DNA from: Chrysopilus asiliformis
Taxonomy: Eukaryota; Arthropoda; Insecta; Diptera; Rhagionidae
DNA: 64,000 nt
Direction: 5' to 3'
NCBI GenBank assembly: GCA_964034945.1
Contig: OZ035964.1
Coordinates: forward strand, 6,077,895 to 6,141,894
Of this stretch, positions 12,283 to 23,973 are shown piece after piece. Made by a program: the position numbers and the translations under genes. The stretch's first letter is position 1; the number at the start of each line of letters is the position of its first letter. Under the pieces are notes generated by a model. That model was not told where the DNA came from and made no database searches. It saw only the letters and a program-made list of their open reading frames with translations.

Positions 12283-13807
12283 AAGGCCTTATTATAGTAT
12301 AGCGGCGATTGAGTTTTTCTTTGGATCGAATTCGCTTGCAACTTGCGGCAGCCACCACCGATCGTTTTTTGCTTGCAACTTTCTGCAGCCGCAACCTCGT
12401 TTTTCTGTTTTTTGGCCATTTTTATCGCTTGCAACGCTATTGTTTGCGAATTCTGACAACTTCTGGCTGCGTAGTGGTTGATTTTTTGTCGCGATTTACG
12501 GTTAGTGTGGTATGAAAACTACTTAATTACAGTTAATTATAGAGCAACATTGCTTGCTCTCCAATGCTAGGGCGACATCTGTGTATCACGATGCGGAAAA
12601 GTTATCGGCTGCCAAACGATAACTAGGCTGTAGCCAGATTATAAAAGCGGAGGGTGAGGTATTTTGTTGATAAGGTGTTAAAGATTTTATGGGGTGGGGG
12701 AAGGGGGGTGGGGGGTGAGGGGTGATGGAGAGGGTTTGGTTGTTTATTGGAGTGGAAAAATTTCGCAAAAATTAACTATTCTTTTAAAAAAATATTGCAA
12801 TGTTTAGTAAATTTCACCTTTTTAATCATAAATAAATTAATAAAAATTTCCTAACAAACAATTGTTTTAAAGGAAACTGTAATCATTATATATATTTTCT
12901 CTATCTTTTTCTCCCTCTATATATTTATATTTAAAAATTGTTGTTTTAATTTTTTTTTATCTCAATGTATAAATATTAAAATACATTTTTCAATTAAAAT
13001 TGTAATAGGAACATCATGTTTGCATTAAATTTTTATTTATTTATTTTTATTAAATAAATATTTTAAAATAATTAAGAAAAAGAAACAGATAGAAAATATC
13101 TGTGGTGACAAGTTATAAGGGAGTAAATAGCTTTTGTGAAACGCGAATAGCATTCATTTATAAAAATTGATATTGTTTTAGGCTTTCTTTGGTTTTACTT
13201 TTTATTTATTTATTTTTTATTTTTATGAAAACGGAAATTTGTTAATTACCTTCAAAATTAACAAATTTCCGTTTTCTCATTTTCAGCAAAACAGAAGCGC
13301 TGTGTATGTTTGAAACTAAACTATTGTTGGTCGGAGATCGCAATTTGACGTGCAAACAGAACCGCACCTAGACATTTCTTCCACTACTAAACAAGGATGC
13401 AAATCGAGGGAAAAATCATAACGTTACACTCTTCGTTATGTAATGAAATTCATATTTTGTATCGTTGCGTTATTTCGATATGTAATGAATAAAAAATTTC
13501 ATTCCGTTATTATTTCGTTGCACGTATATAAAAAAAGCAGTAATTTTCAAAAAAGCAAAAGTGAGTATTATGTATGCAATTTGATTATCATAAATATTAT
13601 CGATGTATCATCAATTGGGTTATTTGCTCCAAGTATTCATAAAAAGTTGTCCTTACAGAAATTCTGCACTTAAATAATTTAAAAATTCCATGTATTGTTC
13701 CGTGTTACTTTTCGTAGTTTCATAGTTTTAATTGCAGTTATTTATAAACCCAAGTAACCAAAAATTTAAATCACGCGATGGTCACACAACATCCGTTGCA
13801 AAATATA
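12283..13807. other. non-coding, with one short hairpin
   Basis: A small hairpin at about 13227-13279 has arms GAAAACGGAAATTTGTTAAT and its inverse. A G-rich run lies at 12690-12725. No gene was seen. Confidence 0.6.
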
Positions 13808-14059
13808 TGAGGCTATCAGAGCAAGAGTGGACTAACCCACATGTCGAAATCGTGAGTTTTTTTTTGTGTTTGAATCACTATTGCGAGTGAGTTTTTAGAT
13901 GAAATTGTTTGGATGCACAAAAGAACATTTCAACATTGAGTAATAAAGTCCACAGAATGTTTTTTTTTCCAAAAATTTACAGTCAATAATAGTACAAAAG
14001 TGGAAGAGCTTCAAAAACTCGATTATGTGGCTTAGTCCGTTATTGCGCTGAAGGCCTCA
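13808..14059. mobile_element. MITE family A copy 1 (diverged), 252 bp
   Basis: It is an inverted-repeat element with GAGTGGACTAACCCACATGT on the left. It matches the copies at 49962-50207, 55133-55381 and 59399-59645 in reverse orientation. Its ends, TGAGGC and GCCTCA, are conserved although the arms have diverged. Confidence 0.75.
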
Positions 14060-14073
14060 TTTATACTTGGGTT

Positions 14074-15347
14074 TAGGGATGCAACATCGTTCATAAAACC
14101 TCGATATATCGAAAATCGATGTTTTTTTAAGGCGACATCGATGTCAAAAAACATCGTCCTCAAAACATCGATACCTCGATGTTTTTCCGATGTTTTGAAA
14201 AAGTTAAATTTAATAAATAATTTAGCCACCTGGCGGATGCTCTATTGTGGGTGGAGTGCACCCAGGTAGAATTAACACGATTTTAATTCTTCTTATACCC
14301 GTTAGTTTTCGAGATATTCGCAAAAAACTATTTTTTTTTTTGAAATACCGGCATATCTTCATAACGGCTTGAGATACGGAGTTCTAGTAAAAGATATAAA
14401 TGTAGCAAATTATATGGTCTCCAAGTTTTGTAATACATAAGACTACTGGAAAATGGTTAGTTTCGGAATAAATCGCAAAAAACCGCATAGTTTTTAAAAA
14501 GTCGCCGTTTTGGTTACTTCCGGTTAACGGATTTCCACATCAGGACCAAACTTCTCTGTAAAATTTCATGGCTAGCTCTGGTATTTTTTGCGAAAGATGA
14601 AACCGAAAATTGATACCAAAGGAAATTTAAACAAATCTGTAATTAGAGTGGCTATATTAAATTTATCTAAAAACTAGTCCCTCTAGTCCTAAAATTAGTT
14701 TCTCTACTAATTTTATAAAGAACTAGCTTGCATACCCGTCGTTGCCGGGTTAAGTTTTTTAAAAATTTTTTTTATTGTCTATGTTGGAGCTAAACTTCAG
14801 GCCAATCGGCTCGGTAGTTTCCCCACGAAAGGGTAACATAGAGGAAGAGCTAAGTTTCGAAATCACTTAACCCCCTCCCCTTACTCCCCCCACCCCTCGG
14901 GCTACTTTTTAATGGGTCTATGTTGGGGATGGACCCCCAACGAACACCTATGCCAAATTTCAGACCAATCGGTTCAGTAGTTTCCCCGCGAAAGAGTAAC
15001 ATAGCGCAAAAACTAAGTTTCGAAATCACTTAACCCCCTCCCCTTACTCCCCCCACCCTTCGCGCTACTTTTCCGTATGCCTATGTTGGAACCAGAACTA
15101 CCACAGATACTCATGCCAAATTTCAAGTCAATCGGTTCAGCCGTTTTTGCGTGAAAGAGGAACAGACAGACAGATAGACAGTCAACAACTCATTTTTATA
15201 TATTAGTATGATGATAATATTCTAACATCGTGGATACCAACATCGATACCTCGATATATCCGCCTGTTCAACATCGAGGTTAAAACTCGATATTTTTCAA
15301 CGATACCTCGATGTTTTGCAAGCATTGAGGTATTGTTGGCATCCCTA
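14074..15347. mobile_element. hAT-type non-autonomous transposon with 8-bp target duplication
   Basis: The left end TAGGGATGCAACATCG and right end ATTGTTGGCATCCCTA are inverted. The flanking octamer CTTGGGTT occurs at 14066-14073 and again at 15348-15355, as expected for hAT transposition. The subterminal regions are filled with AACATCGATACCTCGATG-like motifs. No transposase frame is present. A second repeat (14721-15222) has inserted into it, and 14229-14720 may be a further nested repeat. Confidence 0.9.
14721..15222 (+). mobile_element. CTAGCTTGCATACCCG dispersed repeat, nested in the hAT element
   Basis: It starts AACTAGCTTGCATACCCGTC with a GC-rich mini-hairpin, contains CCAATCGGTTCAG and GTTTTTGCGTGAAAGAGGAA, and ends in a CAGA-type stretch followed by TTTATATATTAGTATGATGA. 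This pattern is widespread in insect genomes and resembles the 3' tail of RTE-type retroposons; the class is inferred. Related copies are at 49244-49565 (inverted), 54461-55130 and 56998-57305, with fragments near 55385 and 62893. Confidence 0.75.
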
Positions 15348-15489
15348 CTTGGGTTTGCAAGTGAATTATAAATGAGCACAATAGAACCAACGAAAATCAA
15401 CAACGACTTTCCGAGCGGTTAAAAAGCAAACAATTTCCAACGGTTTTTTTTTGGCGACCGTTCGCAGAATAACCAATTTGTAATGATTT

Positions 15490-15795
15490 TTTGCAACCGG
15501 TCACAAAGTAATCCATTTGTAACGGTTGTTATTTGCGATCTTCTTTTGTTTTTTTGCTGTTACAACGGTTTTTTCGCAACCCAACGGTTGTTTTTTGCGA
15601 TCTTCTTTTGTTTTTTTGCTGTTACAACGGTTTTTTCGCAACCCAACGGTTGTTTTTTGCGATCTTCTTCTTTTTTTTGCTATTACAACGGTTTTTTCGC
15701 AACCCAACGGTTGTTTTTGGCGATCTTCTTTTCTTTTTTTTTTTGCTATTACAACGGTTTTTTCGCAACCGGTCACAAAGTAACCCATTTGGAGC
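15490..15795. repeat. 62-bp minisatellite, about four units
   Basis: The unit contains ACAACGGTTTTTTCGCAACC, CAACGG and TTGCGATCTTCTTTT. The array is bracketed by two CAACCGGTCACAAAGTAA segments in direct orientation. Several overlapping open frames on both strands result from the period and are not genes. Confidence 0.9.
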
Positions 15796-17375
15796 CGGTT
15801 TTTTTTAAATTATATTTTGCCTAGATACGACCATTGGACCTTATGATTTGTTGCCACAGATATATGCAATGATTGAAAAATAATAAATTACACAAGAAAT
15901 ATGAATTAAATCTCTTTTTTTTCGATACAATTTGGTAAAATATTTCCTTTTTATGGTGACATAATGGATTTATCGTTTTTATTTTATTTTTTTTTTCGTA
16001 TTTTTTTTTAATCTAAAAAATACACTTTTATTGAAAAGATTGCACAATACGTTATCAATGTTTCTAACAAAAATATTTATAGATTTCACTAGTATTATTA
16101 TCACCACCATCGTTATGATAATAATAGTAATAAAATGTTAATTTTATAATTTTCAATAATCATAATAATAGTGTAATAAATTTTGAATAGGAAAACAAAT
16201 TAAATGTTATATCGTTATTACAGCCTAAAATTTTAGGGGGATAAAAATAACATAAAGAAAATATTATGGCAAAAAAACAAAATCGTACAATAGAGCATTT
16301 TACTTCTACACACTTTTTTTTTTTAATAATTTAAAATTTATCAATATTTTTATTTTTTTTTAAATTTATTTACTTCATTTCCTTTTTGCCTTTCAGTTTC
16401 AGTTGTATTTTATTAGTATTAATACTAGGTTTTTTTTTAAATTATAGCTGTTCTTGTTACCAATTTTTCAGTAGTTTCCATTGTGTTTTTTTTTTGTCAA
16501 TTATTTTTATTTTTTTTTATTATAATTAAATAGCATTCACAATATAATTAATAATAATGTAATAGGTTTCAAACACACCGATTTCATTTATTGTAATTTA
16601 ATAATAATTAATAGATATCAGTTACATTTTTTCCCTTAATTTAATCAAATTACTTTATTTATTTTTCTCTGTGTATGTGTGTTGGTGTATGCGTGTGTGT
16701 ATGTGTGTGTATGTGTATATATTTATGTGTGTGGGTGTTCTTTCATTATGAATATTTCACGTTATCCTTAATAATTTGTTATTTATTTACCACTAATTTA
16801 ATTATTATTCAAAGTTATAGTTTAGTAAGTTTATATTTTATATATATATATATAGGAACCTTGATTTTTCACTTTTTTTTTTTTTTATTATTGTTATTAT
16901 TAATAGTAATAGTTAATATGCATTCTCTTAGTAATGGTAAACATATCTACGTTTAGTTAGTGTATTTTTAATGATAATAATCAATAATTATAATAATCGT
17001 AGTAGTAATAATAATAATAATAGTAATAGGGGTAGTAGTAATTATGTTACATTTTTTTCCTCCTCATTGTATTTTGCCAAAAAAAAAATCCATTTGATTT
17101 TCTTTGTTTTTTTTTTTGAGTAAGTCAATTTTTGCATTATTTTTTTTTTCAATATGCAGGAAACATGTCAATCGTTTGTTCCTTCGATATATTTATTTTG
17201 TTTATTACAATATTATGATAAATATTTTCCCATCAAATATATCTTTAACAGCTTTCGTCTAATATCGTTTCAGATATTTTTGTTTGGTTTTTTTTTTTGA
17301 TACTTGAGTATCCTTTCATTTTTTTTTTTGGGATTTATAATTTAAAAAGTCTCATCACATGATCGTATTTTAAGT
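15796..17375. other. AT-rich non-coding stretch with GT microsatellite
   Basis: A GT/TATG stretch lies at about 16670-16735, with ATA/AAT triplet runs near 16980-17040. No gene was seen. Confidence 0.7.
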
Positions 17376-17592
17376 TAGAACCAGAAACATACGTCCGTGC
17401 GTGCGGCATTGTTTTGTTCTGGCATCTAGTAGTTGTCACCGCGCCTAAAAGTAGAAAATGAGCATACTCTACGCGTCAGGGACGCGGCAACGCGTATGAG
17501 AAACGCGCAATTATACATTTACTCATATAAATGCGTAGTTTTTACCTTCACCGCGTGGTTGCCGCACGCACGGACGTATGTTTCTGGTTCTA
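17376..17592. mobile_element. foldback MITE family D copy 1, 217 bp
   Basis: The left end TAGAACCAGAAACATACGTC is inverted exactly at the right end. The arms extend through CGTGCGTGCGGCA. The same element in the opposite orientation, with a damaged end, lies at 58603-58816. Confidence 0.88.
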
Positions 17593-17688
17593 CCTTTATT
17601 TAATGCGGTTTGTCCAGTAACTGGAACAAGTAGTTGAAGTAATCCCGATTAGCCCAATAGGTCGTAAAGTAAACTTTGCGCCTTATAT

Positions 17689-18084
17689 TAGTTGCGTTTT
17701 TTTAATGTTCTGAAGCAGTTCAGAACAAGCTTGCCATACAAAATCCTGCACCACCTTTTCAACTCGAACAGCGCTTGGAACAAAGGGAAATTTTATACGG
17801 TAATGCACGGTAATGAAATGCTGCTAACTTCAACATAATAAATCTGACATTTTATTCTCAATTGAGGATTTTGTGTTGGTGGTTTGTTGGTTCTGTTCGA
17901 CAGCGAAATAGTTTTAATCATGGGAGATAGCGAATCGTGATTATATCAAGAAAATATAGCAGTAACGGCCTACTGATGTAACCAACATGAAGTTAGTTGC
18001 CATTCGAACTCAATGAAATTTCCCAATTACTCTGGATCGTTTTTTTAATGTTCCGTGTTCTAGAACATTAAAGAAACGCAACTA
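17689..18084. mobile_element. probable foldback element, about 396 bp
   Basis: TAGTTGCGTTTTTTTAATGT on the left is matched inversely by ACATTAAAGAAACGCAACTA-like sequence on the right. The interior is unrelated and non-coding. Confidence 0.65.
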
Positions 18085-19834
18085 TTCTCACCGACTATGT
18101 GACTTTGTGGTCGCTTGTGGACCATTCTGCAACCATATTTTGTTACTAGGGCAACAAAGTTATCGGTTATATAAATTTTACTCGATAATGTGATAAAATT
18201 ATGTTTTTTTTTTTTTGGTGTATAGCTGAGCTACCAAAATGACTATCTGTTCCCGTTTGAGTAGAAGCTTTTTCAACACTTTTTCCAGTTACTATCTGTG
18301 TACACCAAGCATAACAATTTCAAGTTTTTCTATCCGTTATTTCAATTTCCATCGAAATTATAGTTAGTTTCACATTTATCTCGATTTCCCTTTCAACTTT
18401 CTGTTAATTTGTGTGATTCTATCGATCATTATTTTTGTTTTTTTGTTCTGTTTTGACATAATTTGTGACATTTTCCTTTTGGAATCGATTTAGATCTTGC
18501 ATATCTATAGATATTTATTTATTTTTTTATAGAAAACGATACAAAAAAAACTTTCTTTTTTCAATTACATTATCAGTCAAATAGTCTTAATTCAATATTT
18601 CTTTTTAATATTTATTTTATTTAAGTCTTCATGATAGATTCGATTAGACATAATCGTGTAAATCAAATCAATAAGTAAAGAATTTCAATTGTTATGGAGG
18701 AGCATAGTGATTATACCATCTCTCCATGACTATTCTTTAGTAAAACGTGATAAGAGCGTTAATCGTTTATTGTTGTCAAACGAAATTCTTCTGTCCGACA
18801 ATGTTGGTTCGGTACTTTTTCGCTTATTTTGATAATAGATTTAGACCTTTATGAGTCGTTTATATTACAATTGAAGTGTAATTAAATAAAATAAATAAAA
18901 ACAATCATTTCAGTTATTTTTATTTTATTTATTTTATTTATTTCTTTTGTGTGTGTGGATTTTTATGCGGAGAAAACTCTCAAATTTTAGTGCCATTTGC
19001 ATGTATTGTATATAAGTTTATTCTTATATTCTGTTTGTCAATTCTTTCTTTTTTTAAATATTTTATCCATTAGTTTCTTACACATTAAAATATAAATATA
19101 AACGTATATATATATATATATATATATTTTCGATTTTTATTTATATTTTGTCTAAAAAAATTTATATAAATATCAGTTATCCTTAATTTAGTTTTTTTTT
19201 CTATGACATGCTTTTCCGCTTTCTTTTCTTTTTTTTTTGTTTCATGCACCCTAGTATATTTTTTACATGAAATTTATTTTTAATTTTCTTTTTTTTTTAA
19301 TGAGAATAAGGATATTTATAGGAATCAATGAAAAAGCGAGTATTCAATTACATTAAATAATTATTTTAATTGATTTTTATGTGTAAATTTTTTTTAGTGT
19401 TACTTTTATCGAGTTTTGTTTACTTTATTTAAAAGTAATTTTCGTGTCAAACTTTATTTCTAATAGTTGTTTTTTTTTTGTTTGTTTAAATACAATTTTT
19501 GTATAAAAAAAGGTTCGACGCAGAGCTTTAAATAGTATCCATTAATTTTAAATAATTCTTAAAGAGACTCAAAATTAACAGAAAAATATCGTATTAAAGA
19601 CCTTAATTGGCACTCATGTTACTTAAAATTTCAATTTTTATAAATAAGTTAAATACAATTTTTATGGTCCATATTGTCAATAACTTTTCATAGGAACATT
19701 ACCCAACTTGTTTTTTACTTTCTTCTACGGAGTATAATAAAGTATTGTATTCATGAAAAATTTCGACCTCTTAATTTTGCCTAAAAAACATTTCCCGATC
19801 ACTCCTGAGTCGATTGGAGTCATATTTAAAAAAT
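18085..19834. other. AT-rich non-coding stretch
   Basis: A TA microsatellite lies at about 19107-19130. No gene or element was recognised. Confidence 0.65.
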
Positions 19835-20640
19835 GTCTTTCTGTCTGTCAGTCTGTCAGTCTGTCTGTCAGTCTGTCTGTCAGTCTGTCTGTCAGTCTGT
19901 GTACAAGATTTCTCAAAAACTAATAGAGCTAGCTCCATGAAATTTTATAGGCATGTTGGGTCCTGAAATGGGACGATCCTATCAACTTTTGGTGGAAATC
20001 CGTTAACCGGAAGTATCCAAAATGGCGGTTTTTCAAAAATCGCAATTTCGTTTTTCTCGATTTACTCCCAAACTACGCGTTTTTTAGTGGCCTTAAGTAT
20101 GACAAAACTTGGAGAAAATAAAATTTCCCACACTTTTGTCTTTAGCTATAACTCGATATCTCAACCTGTTATCGAGATAAACCGTTATTTCCAAAAAAAA
20201 CAGTTTTTTGCGATTATCTCGAAAACTAACGGGTTTTTGCTGACTGTCAGTCTGTCTGTCAGTCTGTCTGTCAGTCTGTGTACAAGATTTCTCAAAAACT
20301 AATAGAGCTAGCTCCATGAAATTTTATAGGCATGTTGGGTCCTGAAATGGGACGATCCTATCAACTTTTGGTGGAAATCCGTTAACCGGAAGTATCCAAA
20401 ATGGCGGTTTTTCAAAAATCGCAATTTCGTTTTTCTCGATTTACTCCCAAACTACGCGTTTTTTAGTGGCCTTAAGTATGACAAAACTTGGAGAAAATAA
20501 AATTTCCCACACTTTTGTCTTTAGCTATAACTCGATATCTCAACCTGTTATCGAGATAAACCGTTATTTCCAAAAAAAACAGTTTTTTGCGATTATCTCG
20601 AAAACTAACGGGTTTTTGCTGACTGAATGTATGAAGTGAA
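19835..20640. repeat. tandem duplication with 379-bp period flanked by CTGTCAGT microsatellite
   Basis: GTACAAGATTTCTCAAAAAC occurs at 19901 and 20280, and the following 345 bases look identical in both copies. CTGTCAGT simple sequence precedes each copy. A diverged relative (AAATTTTATGGACATGTTTG onward) lies at about 58835-59100. Confidence 0.93.
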
Positions 20641-21447
20641 TTAATGAGAATGGCATTCTGCACAATTTTGTTTCTTACCGTTATCCGTTATCTTTTACCG
20701 TTATTGAGATATTTTCATTAATATGTAAAAAATCATATTTTTGCAAATAATTTGCAAACTAACGGTTTTTCGACAAATCAGTTAAAAGAATAATTAAAGA
20801 CGTTAACATTTTCTACATTTTTGCCATTTACCGTAAATTGATATCTTTTACAGTTTTCAAGTTATCTCAAATTTTGAACGTTTTTGATATTTTTGAATAA
20901 ATCAAGAATTTATTGGGAGGTCGTCTTAGGTTGACAACGCGACAGGGCTCTAGCGTAAATTGCGCAGGGTCGTAGATTTGGTAGAAGAAAGTTTTGTGTT
21001 GACGACAACTGATATTTTTTTCTTGTTTTGTTTAGGAATTTTTTTTTAATGGATATAAAAGAAGAAGTATTACGAATAATTACTTCCATAACAACTAAAA
21101 GAAATACATTTTCTTAAATGTTTAACGTGATTAATATTTATCAAGTTAGAGGGGGGGAGGGGTGACCTAAAATTTGAATAAAACACCGATAAAATGTACA
21201 ATTCATGGTCACAAATAATACATAAGAGCCTAATTCAATTATCATGTCAACTGAAATTGATCCGTTCGCCCATACAAATACGGTTTATTTTAATTTGGTC
21301 TGAATTTAGATTGCAACAGAATATTTTCTAGCTTTATTTTTGTTTTGAAATTTCCGCCGTATTGTAAAATTCCTCAAAAATAGCTGTACCAGTAAGACAT
21401 TTTCGTTTTAGGAATTCCTACAGTACTTGTTGACACATAAATTTGAG
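20641..21447. other. non-coding stretch
   Basis: It starts with weakly related sequence continuing the tandem repeat family. No gene was seen. Confidence 0.55.
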
Positions 21448-21637
21448 ATTCACGGTACTCAACGGTTGAGTAAATCTCAATGAGTTCTCGTGAATGCCGC
21501 GATACATTTAACATCAAAATTCTACACTCATCGGTTGAGCAGAAAAGTATCGCAGAAATTTTTTGATACAAAAAATGGCGTCCGATTAGTGGTTATGATG
21601 AGTAATCTCTCAACTGTTGAGTACCGTGAATGCGCCC
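21448..21637. mobile_element. MITE family B copy 2, left tip lost
   Basis: It matches 5461-5656 closely along its length but begins at ATTCACGGTACTCAACGGTT, lacking the terminal GGGCGC. The right end GTGAATGCGCCC is intact. Confidence 0.85.
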
Positions 21638-22074
21638 ACTGATGCATTTTTTAATGTAGTACGATTTTGGGTGAAGAGTGAATTGGATTTCTGATGTTAT
21701 AAAATTTCAAAAAATTAGTTCCGGTTTCTAAAATTTCAGACTCCCGAACAACGTGCGTAAATCAGGGACGTGTTGTTAGGCTACTTATTTGCCATCTTAA
21801 CTGGTTTCAGATACATGCAAATTCTCCTGATTCTCAACTTCATGTGTCAATACGTAGTGTTTGTGAATTATTTTGGTGTACGGCACGTATCTGCCACTAT
21901 ATTAGATGCAATTCCAGTTGTAGATATGTGCCATAAACCCAAAACTAACAAAGTTGAAGTTTAAATTTGGTTTTCATTGAAATTACTTTCGATATTGCAC
22001 GCAGAAAAATTTCATTGGTGGATTTTTCGTCAACTTCGCCCGTGATCAATACCACTAAGGACAAATTGTTCCAC

Positions 22075-22229
22075 TAACACCGTGTCTTCACTTGGGATTT
22101 TTCATCGCAGAGATTTTTGATTGACCAATCAGAGCTCGAGTTGATGACGATGTCGACGTCAACTCGGGCTCTGATTGGTCAATCATAAAATCTCTGCGAT
22201 GAAAAATCCCAAGTGAAGACACGGTGTTA
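22075..22229. mobile_element. foldback MITE, 155 bp, near-perfect palindrome
   Basis: The left arm starts TAACACCGTGTCTTCACTTG and is matched inversely to the last base (CAAGTGAAGACACGGTGTTA). The centre is near GATGACGATGTCGACGTC. Confidence 0.9.
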
Positions 22230-22263
22230 GGATCAAAATAAGATACAATGTCCATTATTTTAT

Positions 22264-22403
22264 TCAACTACACTTTGCGCGATTAAATAATCACGTTCAT
22301 TGTCAATTGATAATCACGTTCATTTTCAAATTGAGTGAGATCGTGTTTTTTTTTACAAAATTGACAATGAACGTGATCATTTAATCACGCAAAGTGTGGT
22401 TAA
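22264..22403. mobile_element. foldback MITE, about 140 bp
   Basis: TACACTTTGCGCGATTAAAT on the left is matched inversely by ATTTAATCACGCAAAGTGTG on the right. ATCACGTTCATTGTCAATT and its inverse continue the stem. Confidence 0.8.
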
Positions 22404-23401
22404 ATGCAACAATGAAAATTGTATCCCATTTCGATAAATGACAATGTGTCCTTGGTGGAATCAATCACGAAGGAAGTTGACCCAAAATCAACTATGAATT
22501 TATCTCCGTGTGCTTTGCGGATTTTTTTTTCTAACAGATGCGGAACTAAAAATGTTGCGTACGGACGGAAAATTTTTGTGGGCAATTTTGAAATTGTTTA
22601 AATTTGAAATTTGTATAAAGTTATTACTTTATAAAGCAAAAAACAAAAAGAATGTTAGAAATCAAGTTTATTATCTTGTTACCACAATTACTATTTCTTG
22701 TCTGTGTGTATGCGTGTGTATTGTGTGTATTATTTTTTTTGTTCTGCTGTTTGGTTTGCCTCTAAAATGCCTAATTGAATAAGACTGAGTTCTATCTTTT
22801 GATTAAAGAATTTCCAATAATTCTTTTATAAACTATTAATATTTAGGATACTTTTTTTTAAACGTCAAAAAATGAAGCCTTCTTTACCCTATGATATTTA
22901 AATATAATACGTATGTTATGCATATAGTAATATGCTTCCATATAATTTACAATAAAAATATTCTTCCTTTTCACTCGTCAAACATTTAAAGGTTGTTTTT
23001 TTTTTCTTTAGTTAAACTTTTTTTTACTTCATATTTATTATATAGTATTTATAAATATATTTTTCATCTTATATTAAAATAGGATATACCAAGGAACCAG
23101 TTGTTATTATTATTTTAATTTTCTATTATTTAATTTTTATTTTATATAATATATAATAAAGTCAACTTTTTTTCGTTTTAGGTTGTTTTGGATTAGCCGT
23201 GATTCAACTAAAATTTACTTCAATTAAAATATATTCAATGTGGAACATAAGTTTCATTTCTAATATAGGAAATAAGTTAAATTAAGTTAAGTTAAGTTAA
23301 TAAGTTAAGTTATTGAATTAAGTTCTATTCAATTTATACTAAGTAAATGAATTTTCTGTATTTCTTCATTATATTTTTGATTGTTTTTGGATATTGTTTT
23401 C
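22404..23401. other. zfh2 3' region and downstream non-coding DNA
   Basis: It follows the zfh2 stop on the minus strand and is very AT-rich. A GTTAA pentamer run lies at 23277-23310. No second gene was seen. Confidence 0.5.
23136..23141 (-). terminator. candidate polyadenylation signal AATAAA for zfh2
   Basis: The minus strand reads AATAAA about 260 bases after the zfh2 stop codon. The region is very AT-rich and another match lies at 23034-23039, so the choice is weak. Confidence 0.3.
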
Positions 23402-23973
23402 TTAAAATGAATTCCTATTGTTGATTGTTAAAATTTGATTAATAGCATTTTCCATTTCATGTTGAATCTCATGCTTGTCAAGCTTTTCGTGCTTGTCATG
23501 CTTTAGGTTAGTTTTCTGCGCCAGTGTTGCGAATCCAGTTGATTCAGTTTTCGTATCTGATATTTGATCTGGTATCTCATCTATTGAACGATTGGTTTTA
23601 TCAAATTTATTATTTCCAATAATACGGATTACATCGCTGTTATTATCATTAAAATTTGTCTCATTATTATCATCAAAATTAATTTTTAGCTTAAAACTAT
23701 CATCAATTTTCTTATGATCGCGATAATTAGTTTTACCGTTATCATTTGTTTTCATAATGGCATTACTATTTTTGTTGTTGTTTCTGTTACCGGCATCATC
23801 ATCATCATCATCATCATCAATTATATCGCATTTGATTGGTGGATTAAAGAATATTTCATCGTCAATATTCCCCTCATCGAGCTCACTGTCATCATCATTA
23901 GTGACGTCATCGTTCCGATCAGACTGATTATTCATGTGGGCATTGAAAAAATTTGGGTGGTTGAATCTTTGAG
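23402..23973 (-). CDS. zfh2: zfh2 last coding exon I, acidic C-terminus
   Basis: Joining exon H's final G to CT here gives an alanine codon and keeps frame: SQMS then [20 protein letters not shown]. The acceptor is AAAAGTTTAG. The 189 complete residues are rich in D, N and K, include a run of eight aspartates, and end INNRNSF before TAA at 23404-23402. Phase compatibility, an open frame starting exactly at an AG acceptor, and composition matching the rest of the protein support it as the terminal exon. There is no recognisable domain, and it is separated by 10.2 kb, so it is the least certain of the nine exons. Confidence 0.72.

Noticed and set aside
12586..12768. Proline- and histidine-rich frame opposite a G-rich run
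   Set aside because: The composition comes from the GGGGTGGGG stretch, with no further support.
15483..15824. Frames of 85-113 codons on both strands
   Set aside because: They result from the 62-base minisatellite.
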